64,000 bases of DNA from positions 2,057,001-2,121,000 of the forward strand of contig NZ_CP029761.1 of assembly GCF_006874585.1 (NCBI RefSeq). Reading direction: 5' to 3'. Below are positions 44,463 through 55,286 of this stretch, piece by piece. The DNA comes from Sphingomonas sp. IC081 (GTDB lineage: Bacteria > Pseudomonadota > Alphaproteobacteria > Sphingomonadales > Sphingomonadaceae). The number at the start of each line of letters is the position of its first letter. Within the stretch, counting starts at the first letter, position 1. Below the pieces are notes generated by a model. The model had not been told where the DNA came from, did not search any database, and was given only the letters and a program-made list of their open reading frames with translations. The position numbers were made by a program, and so were the translations under genes.

Positions 44463-46415
44463 TTGCACGAAACCGCTCACCCTCTCAGCAAGACCTATCG
44501 CGCCGGGCAGTTTCCATTGCCGGTAGCCCAGTTCCTGCGCCTGAGGGAAAGGATTCCCCCGCTTTACGGACTACTCTCGGTCAACGCCGCCATCCTGGGC
44601 TACACGCATTGGACGATCGCGCCGGTCTCGCTGACGCTGATTTTTCCTTCAGTGCTGATCGCAGCCTGCCTGATGCGCATGTTCGCCTGGCTGCGGGTTC
44701 CCAATGCTGCCGATTTCGACCCGGAGCTAGCCCTGCGCCGCATGCAGCGCACCACCGTTATCGCCGTGTTCATGGCGCTCGCTTTCGTGGCTTGGGCGCT
44801 TTGGCTGGACCAGTATGGCGGTCCCTACGAACACGGCCATGTCGCCATCTTCGTGGCCGTCACGGTGCTGGGCTGCACCTTCTGCCTGACCTTCCTGCCC
44901 ACTGCGGCGACCCTCGTCTGCGTGACCGTGCTCAGCACTTTCCTGTGCTACAGCATGATAAAAGGGCCCTTCGTGCAAGTCGCGATCGCAATCAACATCG
45001 CGCTGGTCGCGATCGTGATCCTCAAGATCCTGCGCGATACCTACGATTCGTTCATCGCACTGGAGAACACGCAGCACGCCCTCGCCAACGAACGCCGTCA
45101 GGCCCAGGCGCTGAGCGAGGAAAACGCCCGGCTGGCCGAAACTGATGCGCTCACCGGACTGCCGAACCGGCGCTACTTCTTCGCCCGCCTTGAAGCCCTG
45201 CTGGCGAACGCCGGGAGCGAGGACGTGTTCTGCGTCGGCCTGATCGACCTCGATCGTTTCAAGCCGGTCAACGACACCTACGGGCACGCCCAAGGAGACC
45301 GCCTGCTCCACGTACTGGGCGAAAGGATCCTGGCCGCCATTCCTGACGATGCGGTGATGGCGCGCCTCGGCGGCGACGAATTCGGCATCATCGTGCAGGG
45401 CCCGCTGGAAGAAGCCGAAGCCGTCACCCAGGCGCTTTGCGCCGAGATCCGCCGCCCGGCCCGCATTGCAGACATCGTGGTCTCGGTCGGCTGTTCAGCA
45501 GGCCTTGCCGATTATCCCGCCAGCGGCCGCAACGCGCACGACCTGTTCGACCGGGCCGATTTTGCGCTCTATCACGCCAAGAACGAAAAGCGCGGCCAAT
45601 GCGTTCGTTTCTCTAGCAAGCTGGAACAGATGATCCGCACCGAGCAGGCGCTCGATGCCGCCCTCCAGACTGCCGATCTCACCCGCGAACTTTCGGTCGT
45701 CTTCCAGCCGATCGTGGCCACCGAAACGCGTACGCCGATCGGCGTCGAGTGTCTCGCCCGCTGGCATTCCGCATCTCTGGGTTCGGTCAATCCAGAATTG
45801 CTGATCGCTACCGCCGAGCGATTGGGCCGGGCCCGGGAAGTGACACTGGCCCTGTTCGGCAGGGCGCTCGACGCGCTGGCCCAGCTACCCCAGCCGATGA
45901 CGGTCTGCTTCAACCTTTCAGGCCAGGACATTTCCGACGCGGAGACGATCGCCGCCTTGATCGCGCTGATCGAACGATCCGGCATTTCCGCCAGCCGGCT
46001 GGTTTTCGAGATCACCGAAACATCGCTCATCTCGAAATTCGACAGTGCCAGCGAGGCGCTCGAAGGCCTGCGCGAGATCGGCGCCCGGATTGCGCTCGAC
46101 GATTTCGGCACCGGCTACTCCAGCCTTTCCGCATTGCACCAGTTGCCCCTCGACATGGTGAAAATCGACCGCAGCTTTGCGCCGCGTCTCGACGAGACGC
46201 GCGGCCGCCGGCTGATCGCGGCCATCCGCAATCTCGCTCGCTCGCTTTCGCTTGATTGCGTGATCGAGGGCATTGAGACCGAGGACCAGTTGCTCAGCGC
46301 ACGCATTGCCGGTTTCACGCTCGCACAGGGCTACTACATGGCCATGCCGATGCCGCTGCCGGAACTGTTGGAGCGCTATGCCGGCATCCCGAACAGTTCC
46401 TTCAACGCCGCCTGA
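44463..46415 (+). CDS. Membrane GGDEF-EAL protein with ECL variant
   Basis: The 650-residue protein should turn over cyclic di-GMP. The first 190 residues form about five membrane helices (for example VSLTLIFPSVLIAACLMRMF and VAIFVAVTVLGCTFCLTFLP), followed by a coiled linker and the GGDEF domain (LGGDEFGI, GGDEF at 303-307). The phosphodiesterase domain has ECL at 429-431 in place of EAL, but keeps the metal glutamate, DDFGTGYSS, and MVKIDRSF. No RxxD site is seen before GGDEF. The start is TTG 44463; RBS is weak, so an alternative start is possible. Confidence 0.88.
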   Translation: MHETAHPLSKTYRAGQFPLPVAQFLRLRERIPPLYGLLSVNAAILGYTHWTIAPVSLTLIFPSVLIAACLMRMFAWLRVPNAADFDPELALRRMQRTTVIAVFMALAFVAWALWLDQYGGPYEHGHVAIFVAVTVLGCTFCLTFLPTAATLVCVTVLSTFLCYSMIKGPFVQVAIAINIALVAIVILKILRDTYDSFIALENTQHALANERRQAQALSEENARLAETDALTGLPNRRYFFARLEALLANAGSEDVFCVGLIDLDRFKPVNDTYGHAQGDRLLHVLGERILAAIPDDAVMARLGGDEFGIIVQGPLEEAEAVTQALCAEIRRPARIADIVVSVGCSAGLADYPASGRNAHDLFDRADFALYHAKNEKRGQCVRFSSKLEQMIRTEQALDAALQTADLTRELSVVFQPIVATETRTPIGVECLARWHSASLGSVNPELLIATAERLGRAREVTLALFGRALDALAQLPQPMTVCFNLSGQDISDAETIAALIALIERSGISASRLVFEITETSLISKFDSASEALEGLREIGARIALDDFGTGYSSLSALHQLPLDMVKIDRSFAPRLDETRGRRLIAAIRNLARSLSLDCVIEGIETEDQLLSARIAGFTLAQGYYMAMPMPLPELLERYAGIPNSSFNAA

Positions 46416-46433
46416 GCGGCGCGGAAAACCGAA

Positions 46434-47195
46434 TCAGATCGAGGCGCCCCGCACCCCGTAAGAGATATGGATGCGCACCCAGGTACCGATCTGTGGTTTG
46501 CCGTTGACGCGGGGCGGCTGCACCTGGAACTGCCAGGCCGCATTGAGCACGGCGCGGCCGAAGCCCGATCCCCGAGGAGATTCACCGAGAATCTGGCAAT
46601 TGTCGACTTTGTAGTGCGGCTGGGTCTGACACGCGATCTCGCCCCAACCGCTATCCGGACGCCGCTCGGGAAGATAGCCACCCAATTGCGCATCCGTCGG
46701 TTCGCGGAACCAGGCAGCGTTATAGAGTACGACGCCACCCGGCCCTTCCCCCGGTCCATATGTGCCGCCCGAACCACCCGGCGCCTCATCCCCCGAGGCC
46801 GAGGACTGCCCCTTCATCTTGCCGATGTCGGCCGCCGCAAATTCGCTGCTCGACATTCGCAGGAACGTGAATGCCTGCTTCGGCGCAGCGGCAGGCTGCT
46901 CCACCGGCTTGTCGGGCGCAACCACCGGCACCGTCGTCTTGTGCTCGACATGCTTGGCCTGTTGCTGCTTGGGCTTTTCCGGCGCTTCGCCGCCCTGCTC
47001 CTTGTCGTGATCGACGACGTCGAAGGTCGTGAGCGAAGAGGTCTTCTTGACAAGATCGGGCACGAGGCCGGTCTGGGTGATGACAAGCAGCATCGCAGCC
47101 AGAATAATGGCCGCGGACAGCACGGAAGAGACGATGCGCTGGCGCGGCGACCCGGGCTGGTAACCCGTGGCAGCCAGCTCGGATTCGGGGTGCAT
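46434..47195 (-). CDS. TonB-like energy transducer, single anchor
   Basis: The 253-residue protein has one membrane helix near the N terminus (IVSSVLSAAIILAAMLLVIT), a Lys/Pro/Glu-rich periplasmic stretch (EKPKQQQAKHVEHKTT), a glycine-rich region, and a C-terminal domain (RAVLNAAWQFQVQPPRVNGK then IGTWVRIHISYGV) like that of TonB. It may couple energy to an outer-membrane receptor, although no exbB or exbD is next to it. Two cysteines (ACQTQ and NCQIL) in the C-terminal domain could form a disulfide. ATG 47195 is preferred over GTG 47204; neither has a clear RBS. Confidence 0.65.
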   Translation of the reverse strand: MHPESELAATGYQPGSPRQRIVSSVLSAAIILAAMLLVITQTGLVPDLVKKTSSLTTFDVVDHDKEQGGEAPEKPKQQQAKHVEHKTTVPVVAPDKPVEQPAAAPKQAFTFLRMSSSEFAAADIGKMKGQSSASGDEAPGGSGGTYGPGEGPGGVVLYNAAWFREPTDAQLGGYLPERRPDSGWGEIACQTQPHYKVDNCQILGESPRGSGFGRAVLNAAWQFQVQPPRVNGKPQIGTWVRIHISYGVRGASI

Positions 47196-47290
47196 GGCGG
47201 GCACTGGATAGACTCACGACCGGCGCGCCGCAATTGCAGCATTGTTGCCATTTCATTGCAGCGCACAACTGTGGCGCTTTTGGCGCAGCG

Positions 47291-48391
47291 TCAGCCCGGC
47301 AGACCGAGGAAACGGAACGGCGCATGGTCGGCGAACTGGCCTGAGGCCTCGCCCGAGAAGGTGTGATCCTGATTGGGGCCGAGATCGAGCATCTTCACCT
47401 TGCCGGTCTCCCGCGTAAAATCGATCTTCTTCAGATCGACCCAGAAGGTGTTGGGCGTCAGCGCCGACTCGAAGAAATAAAGTTGACGCTTGTGATCGAA
47501 CACCGTGCGCCAACGGGTCGAGGAAATGTTCGGCTCGCCTGGCGTGGTGATGCCATATGGCACCGAGGCATTGCGAATGACGCTGAATACGGCGGCGAGC
47601 GCCTTGTCCGGATCCTCGGACTTCGGAATCGCGTTGATATAGAAAGCAGCGCGAGTGAAGCGATCCGACGCCCGATTGGTGCCTGGCAACATCACCGTAC
47701 CGCCAATCTGCTTCCAGTAGGCATTGAGCGCCAGTTGCTGGTCGAAGGTCGGCGAATTCGTCATCACCTGAAAATCCCGCGAGTGGTGGATGACCTGCTT
47801 GCCATTGATGTACTCGATGATCGCGCTGTCGCCGCTCGCATCGGAGAGCGAAAGGTGCACGGTCGTCAGCCGATCCTCCCCCGGCACATTATCCGTTACG
47901 ATGGTGAAAGGCTCCCCCCGCAGCGCGGCCACCGCTTCATCGACGGTGGCGAAATTGTCGAGCACATACTGCGCCCATGCGGCGATCGTGAGGCCGGGCT
48001 TTCCCTTGCCATCGAAGGGCGGGTACTTGGATTCGACCAGCCACAGCAGGTTCGCTTCCAGGCCCTTTTCGTTGACCCCGTCCGTCGTCGAGACGTCATA
48101 ACCGCTGACAACCACGCTGCCGTATTTCGAGGTCCACTTGATCGAGTTCGGCCCCACTTCACCGCTGCGCGCCATCCCGCGTGGCAGGATCCACAAGTTG
48201 GACAGGATATCGCTCTTCCAGTCCATCGACCTTGCGGTGATCACGTTGCCGTTCGGGCCGAGATAGACCGCACGGGTGCAGGCCTCGGCTGCGCCCCCCA
48301 CCGCAAGCAGCACGGACAGCGTCAAGACGGAGGCACGCAGACGAAAACCGTGCCTCGCGAAAGGCGTCTTGGCGAATTTCAGGGTCCGCAT
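47291..48391 (-). CDS. Secreted choloylglycine hydrolase-family (linear amide) hydrolase
   Basis: The 366-residue Ntn hydrolase starts with a signal peptide ending GGAAEA, followed directly by cysteine 38 in CTRAVYLGPNGNVITARSMDW. Removal of the signal would expose this cysteine as the N-terminal nucleophile. Other features of the family are ARSMDWKSD (Asp), VNEKGLEANLLWL and the asparagine region FQVMTNSPTFDQQLALN. Gram-negative members hydrolyse penicillin V, bile amides or acyl-homoserine lactones. It has GAGGAG upstream of ATG 48391. It is probably periplasmic or secreted. Confidence 0.9.
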   Translation of the reverse strand: MRTLKFAKTPFARHGFRLRASVLTLSVLLAVGGAAEACTRAVYLGPNGNVITARSMDWKSDILSNLWILPRGMARSGEVGPNSIKWTSKYGSVVVSGYDVSTTDGVNEKGLEANLLWLVESKYPPFDGKGKPGLTIAAWAQYVLDNFATVDEAVAALRGEPFTIVTDNVPGEDRLTTVHLSLSDASGDSAIIEYINGKQVIHHSRDFQVMTNSPTFDQQLALNAYWKQIGGTVMLPGTNRASDRFTRAAFYINAIPKSEDPDKALAAVFSVIRNASVPYGITTPGEPNISSTRWRTVFDHKRQLYFFESALTPNTFWVDLKKIDFTRETGKVKMLDLGPNQDHTFSGEASGQFADHAPFRFLGLPG

Positions 48392-48735
48392 GTGAGCTCT
48401 CCTCGTGCCGGAACGGTCAAGCGCCATCCGCAAGCAGTCGCCGCCTCCGCAGGGAACCGCCAACTTGTTCGCGGAAAACAGATGCCAATCGCACCATGCC
48501 TGCAGCACCATTCGCGATACTTTCGCAATCCGAACAGTTTATTCAACCTAAATTATAATACAGATCAAACAAATCACTCAATCACCGGAGATCTCGGACC
48601 AGCGCGACACGATTATGATTCTTTTATCCAAGACAACGAGCAATCCCGGAATCGCCGCCTCAAGAGTTCCGGGCAAACAAAAAGCGCGCCGGTATCCGGC
48701 GCGCTCTCATTGTCTGCGACGATGCAACAGCCGGT
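48392..48735. other. Intergenic region with AT-rich segment
   Basis: The 344 bases between the Ntn hydrolase start and the polyprenyl synthase stop hold an AT-rich patch at about 48535-48580 and the terminator at 48677-48707. I see no gene here. The AT-rich patch may be the hydrolase promoter. Confidence 0.5.
48677..48707 (-). terminator. Terminator after ispB
   Basis: On the minus strand GCGCGCCGG, ATA, CCGGCGCGC form a 9-bp stem with a three-base loop followed by TTTTTGTTT. It lies about 30 bases after the ispB stop codon. Confidence 0.92.
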
Positions 48736-49752
48736 TCAGTAGCGGCGCGCGATCGCGAACTCGACCGCTTCGCACATCGCATCACGCGCGGCGCCAGCCG
48801 GGAAGATCGACAGCGCATCAATCGCCCGCTGGCCGTAAAGGCGGGCCCGCTCGCGGGTTGCCTCGACGCAGCCGTGGCGATTGATCAGTTCGACGGCATG
48901 AGCAAGATCCTCGTCCTCGGTTCGGAAGCCGGCAATGGCATCCTCCCAGAACTTGCGCTCCTCGGCAGTGCCGCGCGCATAGGCCAGGATGACCGGCAAG
49001 GTCATCTTGCCCTCACGGAAATCGTCACCCTTGTCCTTGCCGGACTCCGACGCTTCCGAATCGTAATCGATCGCATCGTCGACAAGCTGGAAGGCGATGC
49101 CGAGATTGCGACCGAAGGTATCGAGCGCCTGCTCCTCCGCATCGCTCTTTTCAGCCACCGCAGCAGCGATGCGGGTCGCGGCCGAGAACAGCGCAGCCGT
49201 CTTCGAACCGATGATGCCGAGGTAATGTTCCTCGCTCGTCTCGATCTTGCGCTGGGCGGTCAGTTGGTCGACCTCGCCCTCGACAATGATCGAACTGGCG
49301 CGCGAAAGGATCTTGAGGACGCGGATGCTGCCATCCTCGACCATCAGTTCGAAGGCGCGGGTGAACAGGAAGTCACCGACCAGCACCGTGGCCGGATTGC
49401 CGAAAACGATGTTGGCTGCCGCCTTGCCGCGGCGCATGTCCGAACCGTCGACAACGTCGTCATGCAGCAGCGTGGCGGTATGAATGAACTCAAGCGCCGC
49501 CGCCAGCTTGTAATGCCGGGTCCCCTGATAGCCGCACAGCTCCGCCGCGGCCACCGTCAGCATCGGGCGCATGCGCTTGCCGCCGCCCGAGATCAGGTGC
49601 CCGGCCAGCGCCGGAATGAGGGGAATCTCGCTCTGCATGCGGTCAAGAATGACCGCATTGACACTGTTCATGCCGGACGCGGTAAGCGCCAGCATGGGAG
49701 CGAGGGAAGGTTGCGATCCGCGCGTGCGCAGGGGTATGACATCGGCACTCAT
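48736..49752 (-). CDS. ispB: Long-chain polyprenyl diphosphate synthase (ubiquinone side chain)
   Basis: This 338-residue enzyme elongates farnesyl diphosphate with isopentenyl diphosphate to make the C40-C50 tail of ubiquinone. It has the GGGKRMRP start of the catalytic region, the first aspartate-rich motif LLHDDVVDGSDMRRG, and the second motif LVDDAIDYDSEASESGKDKG. The C terminus ends EFAIARRY, similar to octaprenyl/decaprenyl synthases. Chain length cannot be told from sequence by eye. It is divergent from the chorismate mutase gene. Confidence 0.93.
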   Translation of the reverse strand: MSADVIPLRTRGSQPSLAPMLALTASGMNSVNAVILDRMQSEIPLIPALAGHLISGGGKRMRPMLTVAAAELCGYQGTRHYKLAAALEFIHTATLLHDDVVDGSDMRRGKAAANIVFGNPATVLVGDFLFTRAFELMVEDGSIRVLKILSRASSIIVEGEVDQLTAQRKIETSEEHYLGIIGSKTAALFSAATRIAAAVAEKSDAEEQALDTFGRNLGIAFQLVDDAIDYDSEASESGKDKGDDFREGKMTLPVILAYARGTAEERKFWEDAIAGFRTEDEDLAHAVELINRHGCVEATRERARLYGQRAIDALSIFPAGAARDAMCEAVEFAIARRY

Positions 49753-49904
49753 CGTTCCGGCGCATTGCGCGTTCGCAGGCGTTTAGGCAAGAGCCAATGC
49801 CACCGGTCGGTCAAACTTCGGGATTGCTTAAGCATGCGGGCATCGCCGCCAAGACCGCAGGCGGGCTGGAACCGGCAGGCAAGCCGTGCTAGCGGACCGA
49901 TCCG

Positions 49905-50204
49905 ATGACCGAGACCATGCCCTCTTCCGATCCGGTTCTGGCCGCATTCCGCTCCAGCATCGACAATATCGACGCCGCGCTGATCCACATGCTGGCCGAG
50001 CGCTTTCGCATCACCCAGGCCGTGGGCACGTACAAGGCGGAAAAGAACCTGCCCGCCTCGGATCCGGGCCGGGAGGAACGCCAGATCGTGCGCCTGCGCA
50101 AGCTGGCCGAGGACGCACACCTCGATCCCGATTTCGGCGAAAAGTTCATCCGCTTCATCATTGACGAAGTGATCCGCCATCACGAGCGCGCCAAGGCAGG
50201 TTGA
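49905..50204 (+). CDS. Chorismate mutase (AroQ type)
   Basis: The 99-residue helical enzyme converts chorismate to prephenate for phenylalanine and tyrosine synthesis. The AroQ fold is seen in FRSSIDNIDAALIHMLAERFRI, the KAEKNLP loop, and the REERQIVRLRKLAEDAHLDP and FGEKFIRFIIDEVIRHH helices. The conserved arginines and the lysine that hold the substrate are present. Length is standard for a monofunctional enzyme. An in-frame ATG at 49917 is an alternative start. Confidence 0.92.
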   Translation: MTETMPSSDPVLAAFRSSIDNIDAALIHMLAERFRITQAVGTYKAEKNLPASDPGREERQIVRLRKLAEDAHLDPDFGEKFIRFIIDEVIRHHERAKAG

Positions 50205-50230
50205 ACCTGCCGTTATCCGGCAGCAAATAA

Positions 50231-50257
50231 GGAAGAAGGCGGCACGCCGCCTTCCCC
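50231..50257. terminator. Hairpin between chorismate mutase and small acidic gene
   Basis: GAAGGCGGC and GCCGCCTTC form a stem with loop AC or similar, followed by CCCCCCTTTTC on the plus strand. The two genes converge here, so it may serve both. Confidence 0.75.
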
Positions 50258-50271
50258 CCTTTTCAGTCTTT

Positions 50272-50475
50272 TCAGCCCTCGACGAGGTCCTGCAGACGGG
50301 TCAGCAGGCCCTGGATGCGCGTGGCCGCTTCGGCAAAGGTTTCCAGGTCTTCCTTGTTGCCGTCCTCGCGCGCTTCCTTAGCGGCTTCGACGTAGCCTTC
50401 AAGATCGGCTTCGAGTGCATCGACGAGCATTTCGACTTCGTCGGGCGACAGGGTCAGGGAGATGGAATCGGTCAT
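50272..50475 (-). CDS. Small acidic helical protein, hypothetical
   Basis: The 67-residue protein starts MTDSISLTLSPDEVEMLVDA and is rich in glutamate and aspartate (ADLEGYVEAAKEAREDGNKE), with a strong helical look throughout. No domain is recognised. ATG 50475 is chosen because AAGGAAA lies upstream and the frame before it is unlike coding sequence. It converges on the chorismate mutase gene. Confidence 0.72.
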   Translation of the reverse strand: MTDSISLTLSPDEVEMLVDALEADLEGYVEAAKEAREDGNKEDLETFAEAATRIQGLLTRLQDLVEG

Positions 50476-50661
50476 GGGGGTTTCCTTGGATAGGGTCGCG
50501 AATCTGGAGCGCCGGCCATGGGGACGAATGACGGGGTCCGCAAGGCGCGGCACACGGCTTCCCCCCGCTTTCAGCTCACCTTTGAACAGCGTGTAGCATG
50601 CCGGGCACTCGCGCAGAAGCCTCGGCAGCCGGCCGCCACTCCTTGGCAAGATATCGCCGGG

Positions 50662-52077
50662 TCAGCTGTTGGCGCGCGGCACCGCCAGCTTGACCAGCAG
50701 GCCGCCCAGGTCCTCGCTTTCGTCGAGCATCACGGTGCCGCCGTAGATTTCCACCACATCGCGCACGATCGCCAGGCCCAGGCCGGTGCCGGGCTTGCCG
50801 GTGTCGAGCCGGGCGCCGCGATCGAAGATTCGGATCCTCTCGGCTTCGGGAATGCCCATGCCGTCGTCCTCGATCCATATCTCGCAAAGGGACGAATCGC
50901 GCACGGCGTCGACCGTGACAAAAACACTGCCGCCGCCATATTTAGCCGCATTCTCGATCAGGTTGCCGAGGATTTCCTCAAGATCCTGCTTTTCCAGCGC
51001 CACTACCGCATCGTGATTCCCGTCAAGGTCGAAACGGGTCTGGTCATAGAGCCGCTCCACCGCCCGCAGCACCGCCTCGAGGCTCGGCCAGACGTCGGCG
51101 CGCGACTGCCCCACCGCACGCCGGCCCACCGCCCTCGCCCGCGCAAGGTGATGGTCGACCTGGCGGCGCATCACCGCCGCTTCGCGAATCACCGTGTCGG
51201 CCAGATCGGGCGCCTTGGCGGTAGCCGCGTTCATCACCACCGTCAGCGGCGTCTTGAGCGCATGGGCGAGATTGCCCGCATGGGTGCGCGCCTCTTCCGC
51301 CTGCCGCTCGTTATGGGCCAGCAGCGCGTTCAATTCCTCGACCAGCGGCTCCACCTCGCGCGGGAGCGGGCCGCTGACCCGCGCCGAACCGGTCGTCCGC
51401 AGCCGCTGGATCGCCCGGCGGATATGGCGAAGCGGGAACAGGCCGTACCAGGTCTGCATGCCCGCCATCAGCAGCAGCCCGAAACCCAGCGCGACGAAGC
51501 TGTAGAGCAGGATCGCGCGGTTCATCTTGATCTGTTCATTGTTCTCGGCACGGCTCGCCGCCACCGTGAACATCCACTTGGTATTGCTGCCCGGCAGGAT
51601 GATGGAGCGCTCCATCACGCGCAGCGGTTCACCGGGGAACTGGTTCGAATCGTAGACGTGCAACTGCGCGTCGAAGTGATCGTCCGGCACCGCCAGGCTG
51701 CGATCCCACAACGAGCGGGAGGGGAAGTCCTCGTGCCCCTTGCCGCGAATCTGCCAGTAGAGGCCCGAGTTCGGTTCGAGGAAGCGCTGGTCGCCGAGCG
51801 GGCGGTTGAAAAACACCTCGCCGTCGGGGCCGATTTCGGCCGACCCGATCATGCCGGTGAGCATGTAGCCCAGCTGCTCGTCGAAATTGCGCGTGACGAT
51901 GCCGCTCAGCGCATGGTCGAGCGCCAGTCCGCCAACCAGCAGGAGGATCGAGATCCAGCCTGCCGCGATCAGCATCATGCGCCGGGCCAGCGAACCGGTC
52001 GACCATTCGTGCGCAAAACCCGCTCCCCGCTTTTCGGGTGCGGGTTCTGCGGCGCCGCTGGTCGGCGCTTGCGTCAT
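50662..52077 (-). CDS. Sensor histidine kinase
   Basis: The 471-residue two-pass membrane kinase has a cytosolic N-terminal leader, a first helix (MMLIAAGWISILLLVGGLAL), a periplasmic sensor of about 135 residues, and a second helix (AILLYSFVALGFGLLLMAGM). The H box is NLAHALKTPLTVVMNAA, the N box IENAAKYGG, and the ATP lid GTGLGLAIVRD. The PhoQ-type layout fits a sensor of envelope or cation signals. It starts seven bases after the response regulator stop, so they are co-transcribed. ATG 52077 is chosen; GAGG is upstream. Confidence 0.93.
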   Translation of the reverse strand: MTQAPTSGAAEPAPEKRGAGFAHEWSTGSLARRMMLIAAGWISILLLVGGLALDHALSGIVTRNFDEQLGYMLTGMIGSAEIGPDGEVFFNRPLGDQRFLEPNSGLYWQIRGKGHEDFPSRSLWDRSLAVPDDHFDAQLHVYDSNQFPGEPLRVMERSIILPGSNTKWMFTVAASRAENNEQIKMNRAILLYSFVALGFGLLLMAGMQTWYGLFPLRHIRRAIQRLRTTGSARVSGPLPREVEPLVEELNALLAHNERQAEEARTHAGNLAHALKTPLTVVMNAATAKAPDLADTVIREAAVMRRQVDHHLARARAVGRRAVGQSRADVWPSLEAVLRAVERLYDQTRFDLDGNHDAVVALEKQDLEEILGNLIENAAKYGGGSVFVTVDAVRDSSLCEIWIEDDGMGIPEAERIRIFDRGARLDTGKPGTGLGLAIVRDVVEIYGGTVMLDESEDLGGLLVKLAVPRANS

Positions 52078-52084
52078 GGAAACC

Positions 52085-52762
52085 TCAGCCGCGGCCAGGC
52101 TCGGCCGGGTCGTCGAGACTGTAGCCAAGTCCGCGGATCGTGGTGATGACGTCGGCGCCCAGCTTCTTGCGGATGCGCGTGACAAAGACCTCGATCGTGT
52201 TCGAATCGCGGTCGAAATCCTGATCGTAGATATGCTCGATCAGTTCGGTGCGGCTGACCACCTTGCCCTTGTGGTGCATGAGGTAGGACAGCAGCTTGTA
52301 TTCCTGCGCGGTCATCTTGACCGGCTCGCCAGCCAGCGTAACGCGGCCGGAGCGCGTATCGAGACGCACGTCGCCCGCGGTCAGCTCGCTGGAAGTATTA
52401 CCCGAGGCGCGGCGGATCAGCGCGCGCAGACGGGCGATCAGTTCCTCGGTCTGGAACGGCTTGGCGAGATAGTCGTCGGCACCGGCATCGAGCCCGGCGA
52501 CCTTGTCCGACCAGGAATCGCGGGCGGTAAGCACCAGCACCGGGAACGTCCGCCCCTCGCGGCGCCACATGCCCAGCACGGTCAGCCCATCGATTTCAGG
52601 CAGGCCCAGGTCAAGGATCACGGCATCGTATTCTTCGGTCGAGCCGAGAAAGTGCCCGTCCTCACCGTCGGTCGACAGGTCCACGGCATAGCCGTTCTGT
52701 TCGAGCGTGGTCTTCAGCTGGTTGCCGAGCGTGGGTTCATCCTCGACGATCAGGATGCGCAA
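52085..52762 (-). CDS. OmpR/PhoB-family response regulator
   Basis: The 225-residue regulator has a receiver domain with the phospho-acceptor aspartate 51 in AVILDLGLPEIDG, the acidic pair IVEDE at the start, the lysine of LAKPF, and a C-terminal winged helix (KMTAQEYKLLSYLMHHKGKV, then SNTIEVFVTRIRKKLGADVI). It should bind promoter DNA when phosphorylated by the adjacent kinase. It lies between a small PepSY gene and the kinase on the same strand. ATG 52762 begins MRILIVEDEP, the usual start. Confidence 0.95.
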   Translation of the reverse strand: MRILIVEDEPTLGNQLKTTLEQNGYAVDLSTDGEDGHFLGSTEEYDAVILDLGLPEIDGLTVLGMWRREGRTFPVLVLTARDSWSDKVAGLDAGADDYLAKPFQTEELIARLRALIRRASGNTSSELTAGDVRLDTRSGRVTLAGEPVKMTAQEYKLLSYLMHHKGKVVSRTELIEHIYDQDFDRDSNTIEVFVTRIRKKLGADVITTIRGLGYSLDDPAEPGRG

Positions 52763-52960
52763 TTCGGTCTCTCCCTCGGGGGCGCCCAGGAACGGGCGGC
52801 GAAATCAGGGTTGGAAATGGGGCGAAAGCCCCGGTGCGTCAAGCAAGGCAGGATGACTGACCAACAGCTGCGCACAGAGGTGAAACGCACGGGCCCGGGT
52901 TGTGATCCCGATGGGCCTGGCAGGCCGGGCCAAACACCCGTCTTGCCACGCATTTTCCGG

Positions 52961-53317
52961 TCATTGGTCAATCCGTGCCGGGCGCCGGGCGGCATAATGC
53001 GATTGCCCGATCACGCGCCCGGTCCGGGCATCGACATCGACAAAAAAGATCTTGCCGTTCTGGATGAACTTGAGGCGGTAGGCCATCGCCGCCGGATCGT
53101 AATCGGGGCCGAGATACTGCATGCCGTTCATGCGCGGCAGGACCATCTGCTCGATCTGACGGATCGACAGGATGTTGCCTGCCTTGCGCTCGCGGCGTGC
53201 CTCACCCTGATCCCCGCCGGGATCGGCAGCCTGCGCAACGACCGAAGGAGCGACGAACGCGACCGCTGCGCCGAAAAGTGCGCCAGTCATCGCGAGAGAG
53301 GAGACGAGCCGTTTCAT
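52961..53317 (-). CDS. Exported PepSY-domain protein
   Basis: The 118-residue protein has a signal peptide (MKRLVSSLAMTGALFGAAVAF) and a single PepSY domain (ILSIRQIEQMVLPRMNGMQY then AYRLKFIQNGKIFFVDVDAR). PepSY modules often regulate proteases or sit beside two-component systems. It is followed after about 200 bases by the response regulator and kinase genes, the usual position for PhoP/PhoQ-associated PepSY proteins, so it may be part of their regulon or sensory circuit. ATG 53317 gives the signal peptide; the RBS is weak. Confidence 0.85.
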   Translation of the reverse strand: MKRLVSSLAMTGALFGAAVAFVAPSVVAQAADPGGDQGEARRERKAGNILSIRQIEQMVLPRMNGMQYLGPDYDPAAMAYRLKFIQNGKIFFVDVDARTGRVIGQSHYAARRPARIDQ

Positions 53318-53489
53318 AATGACTTGGGTGCCTAAGCGACGGGGCTTGAACAAGTCCTGAATGTGGCAGGAAGGTGGCACTGACTGAAATGTGTTGCAGG
53401 AATCCCACGCAGTTAACCGGAGCTGCGAGACTCTGCACAGCCCTACCCCCGCTTGCCGCCCGTCGCCACTGCCTGTAGGGCGCGCAACT

Positions 53490-55283
<1,794 letters not shown>

Positions 55284-55286
55284 GCG

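Noticed and set aside
53391..53489. A longer N terminus for the ABC-F protein
   Set aside because: The extra 33 residues are Pro/Arg/Cys-rich and not like the family; ATG 53490 starts close to the first cassette.
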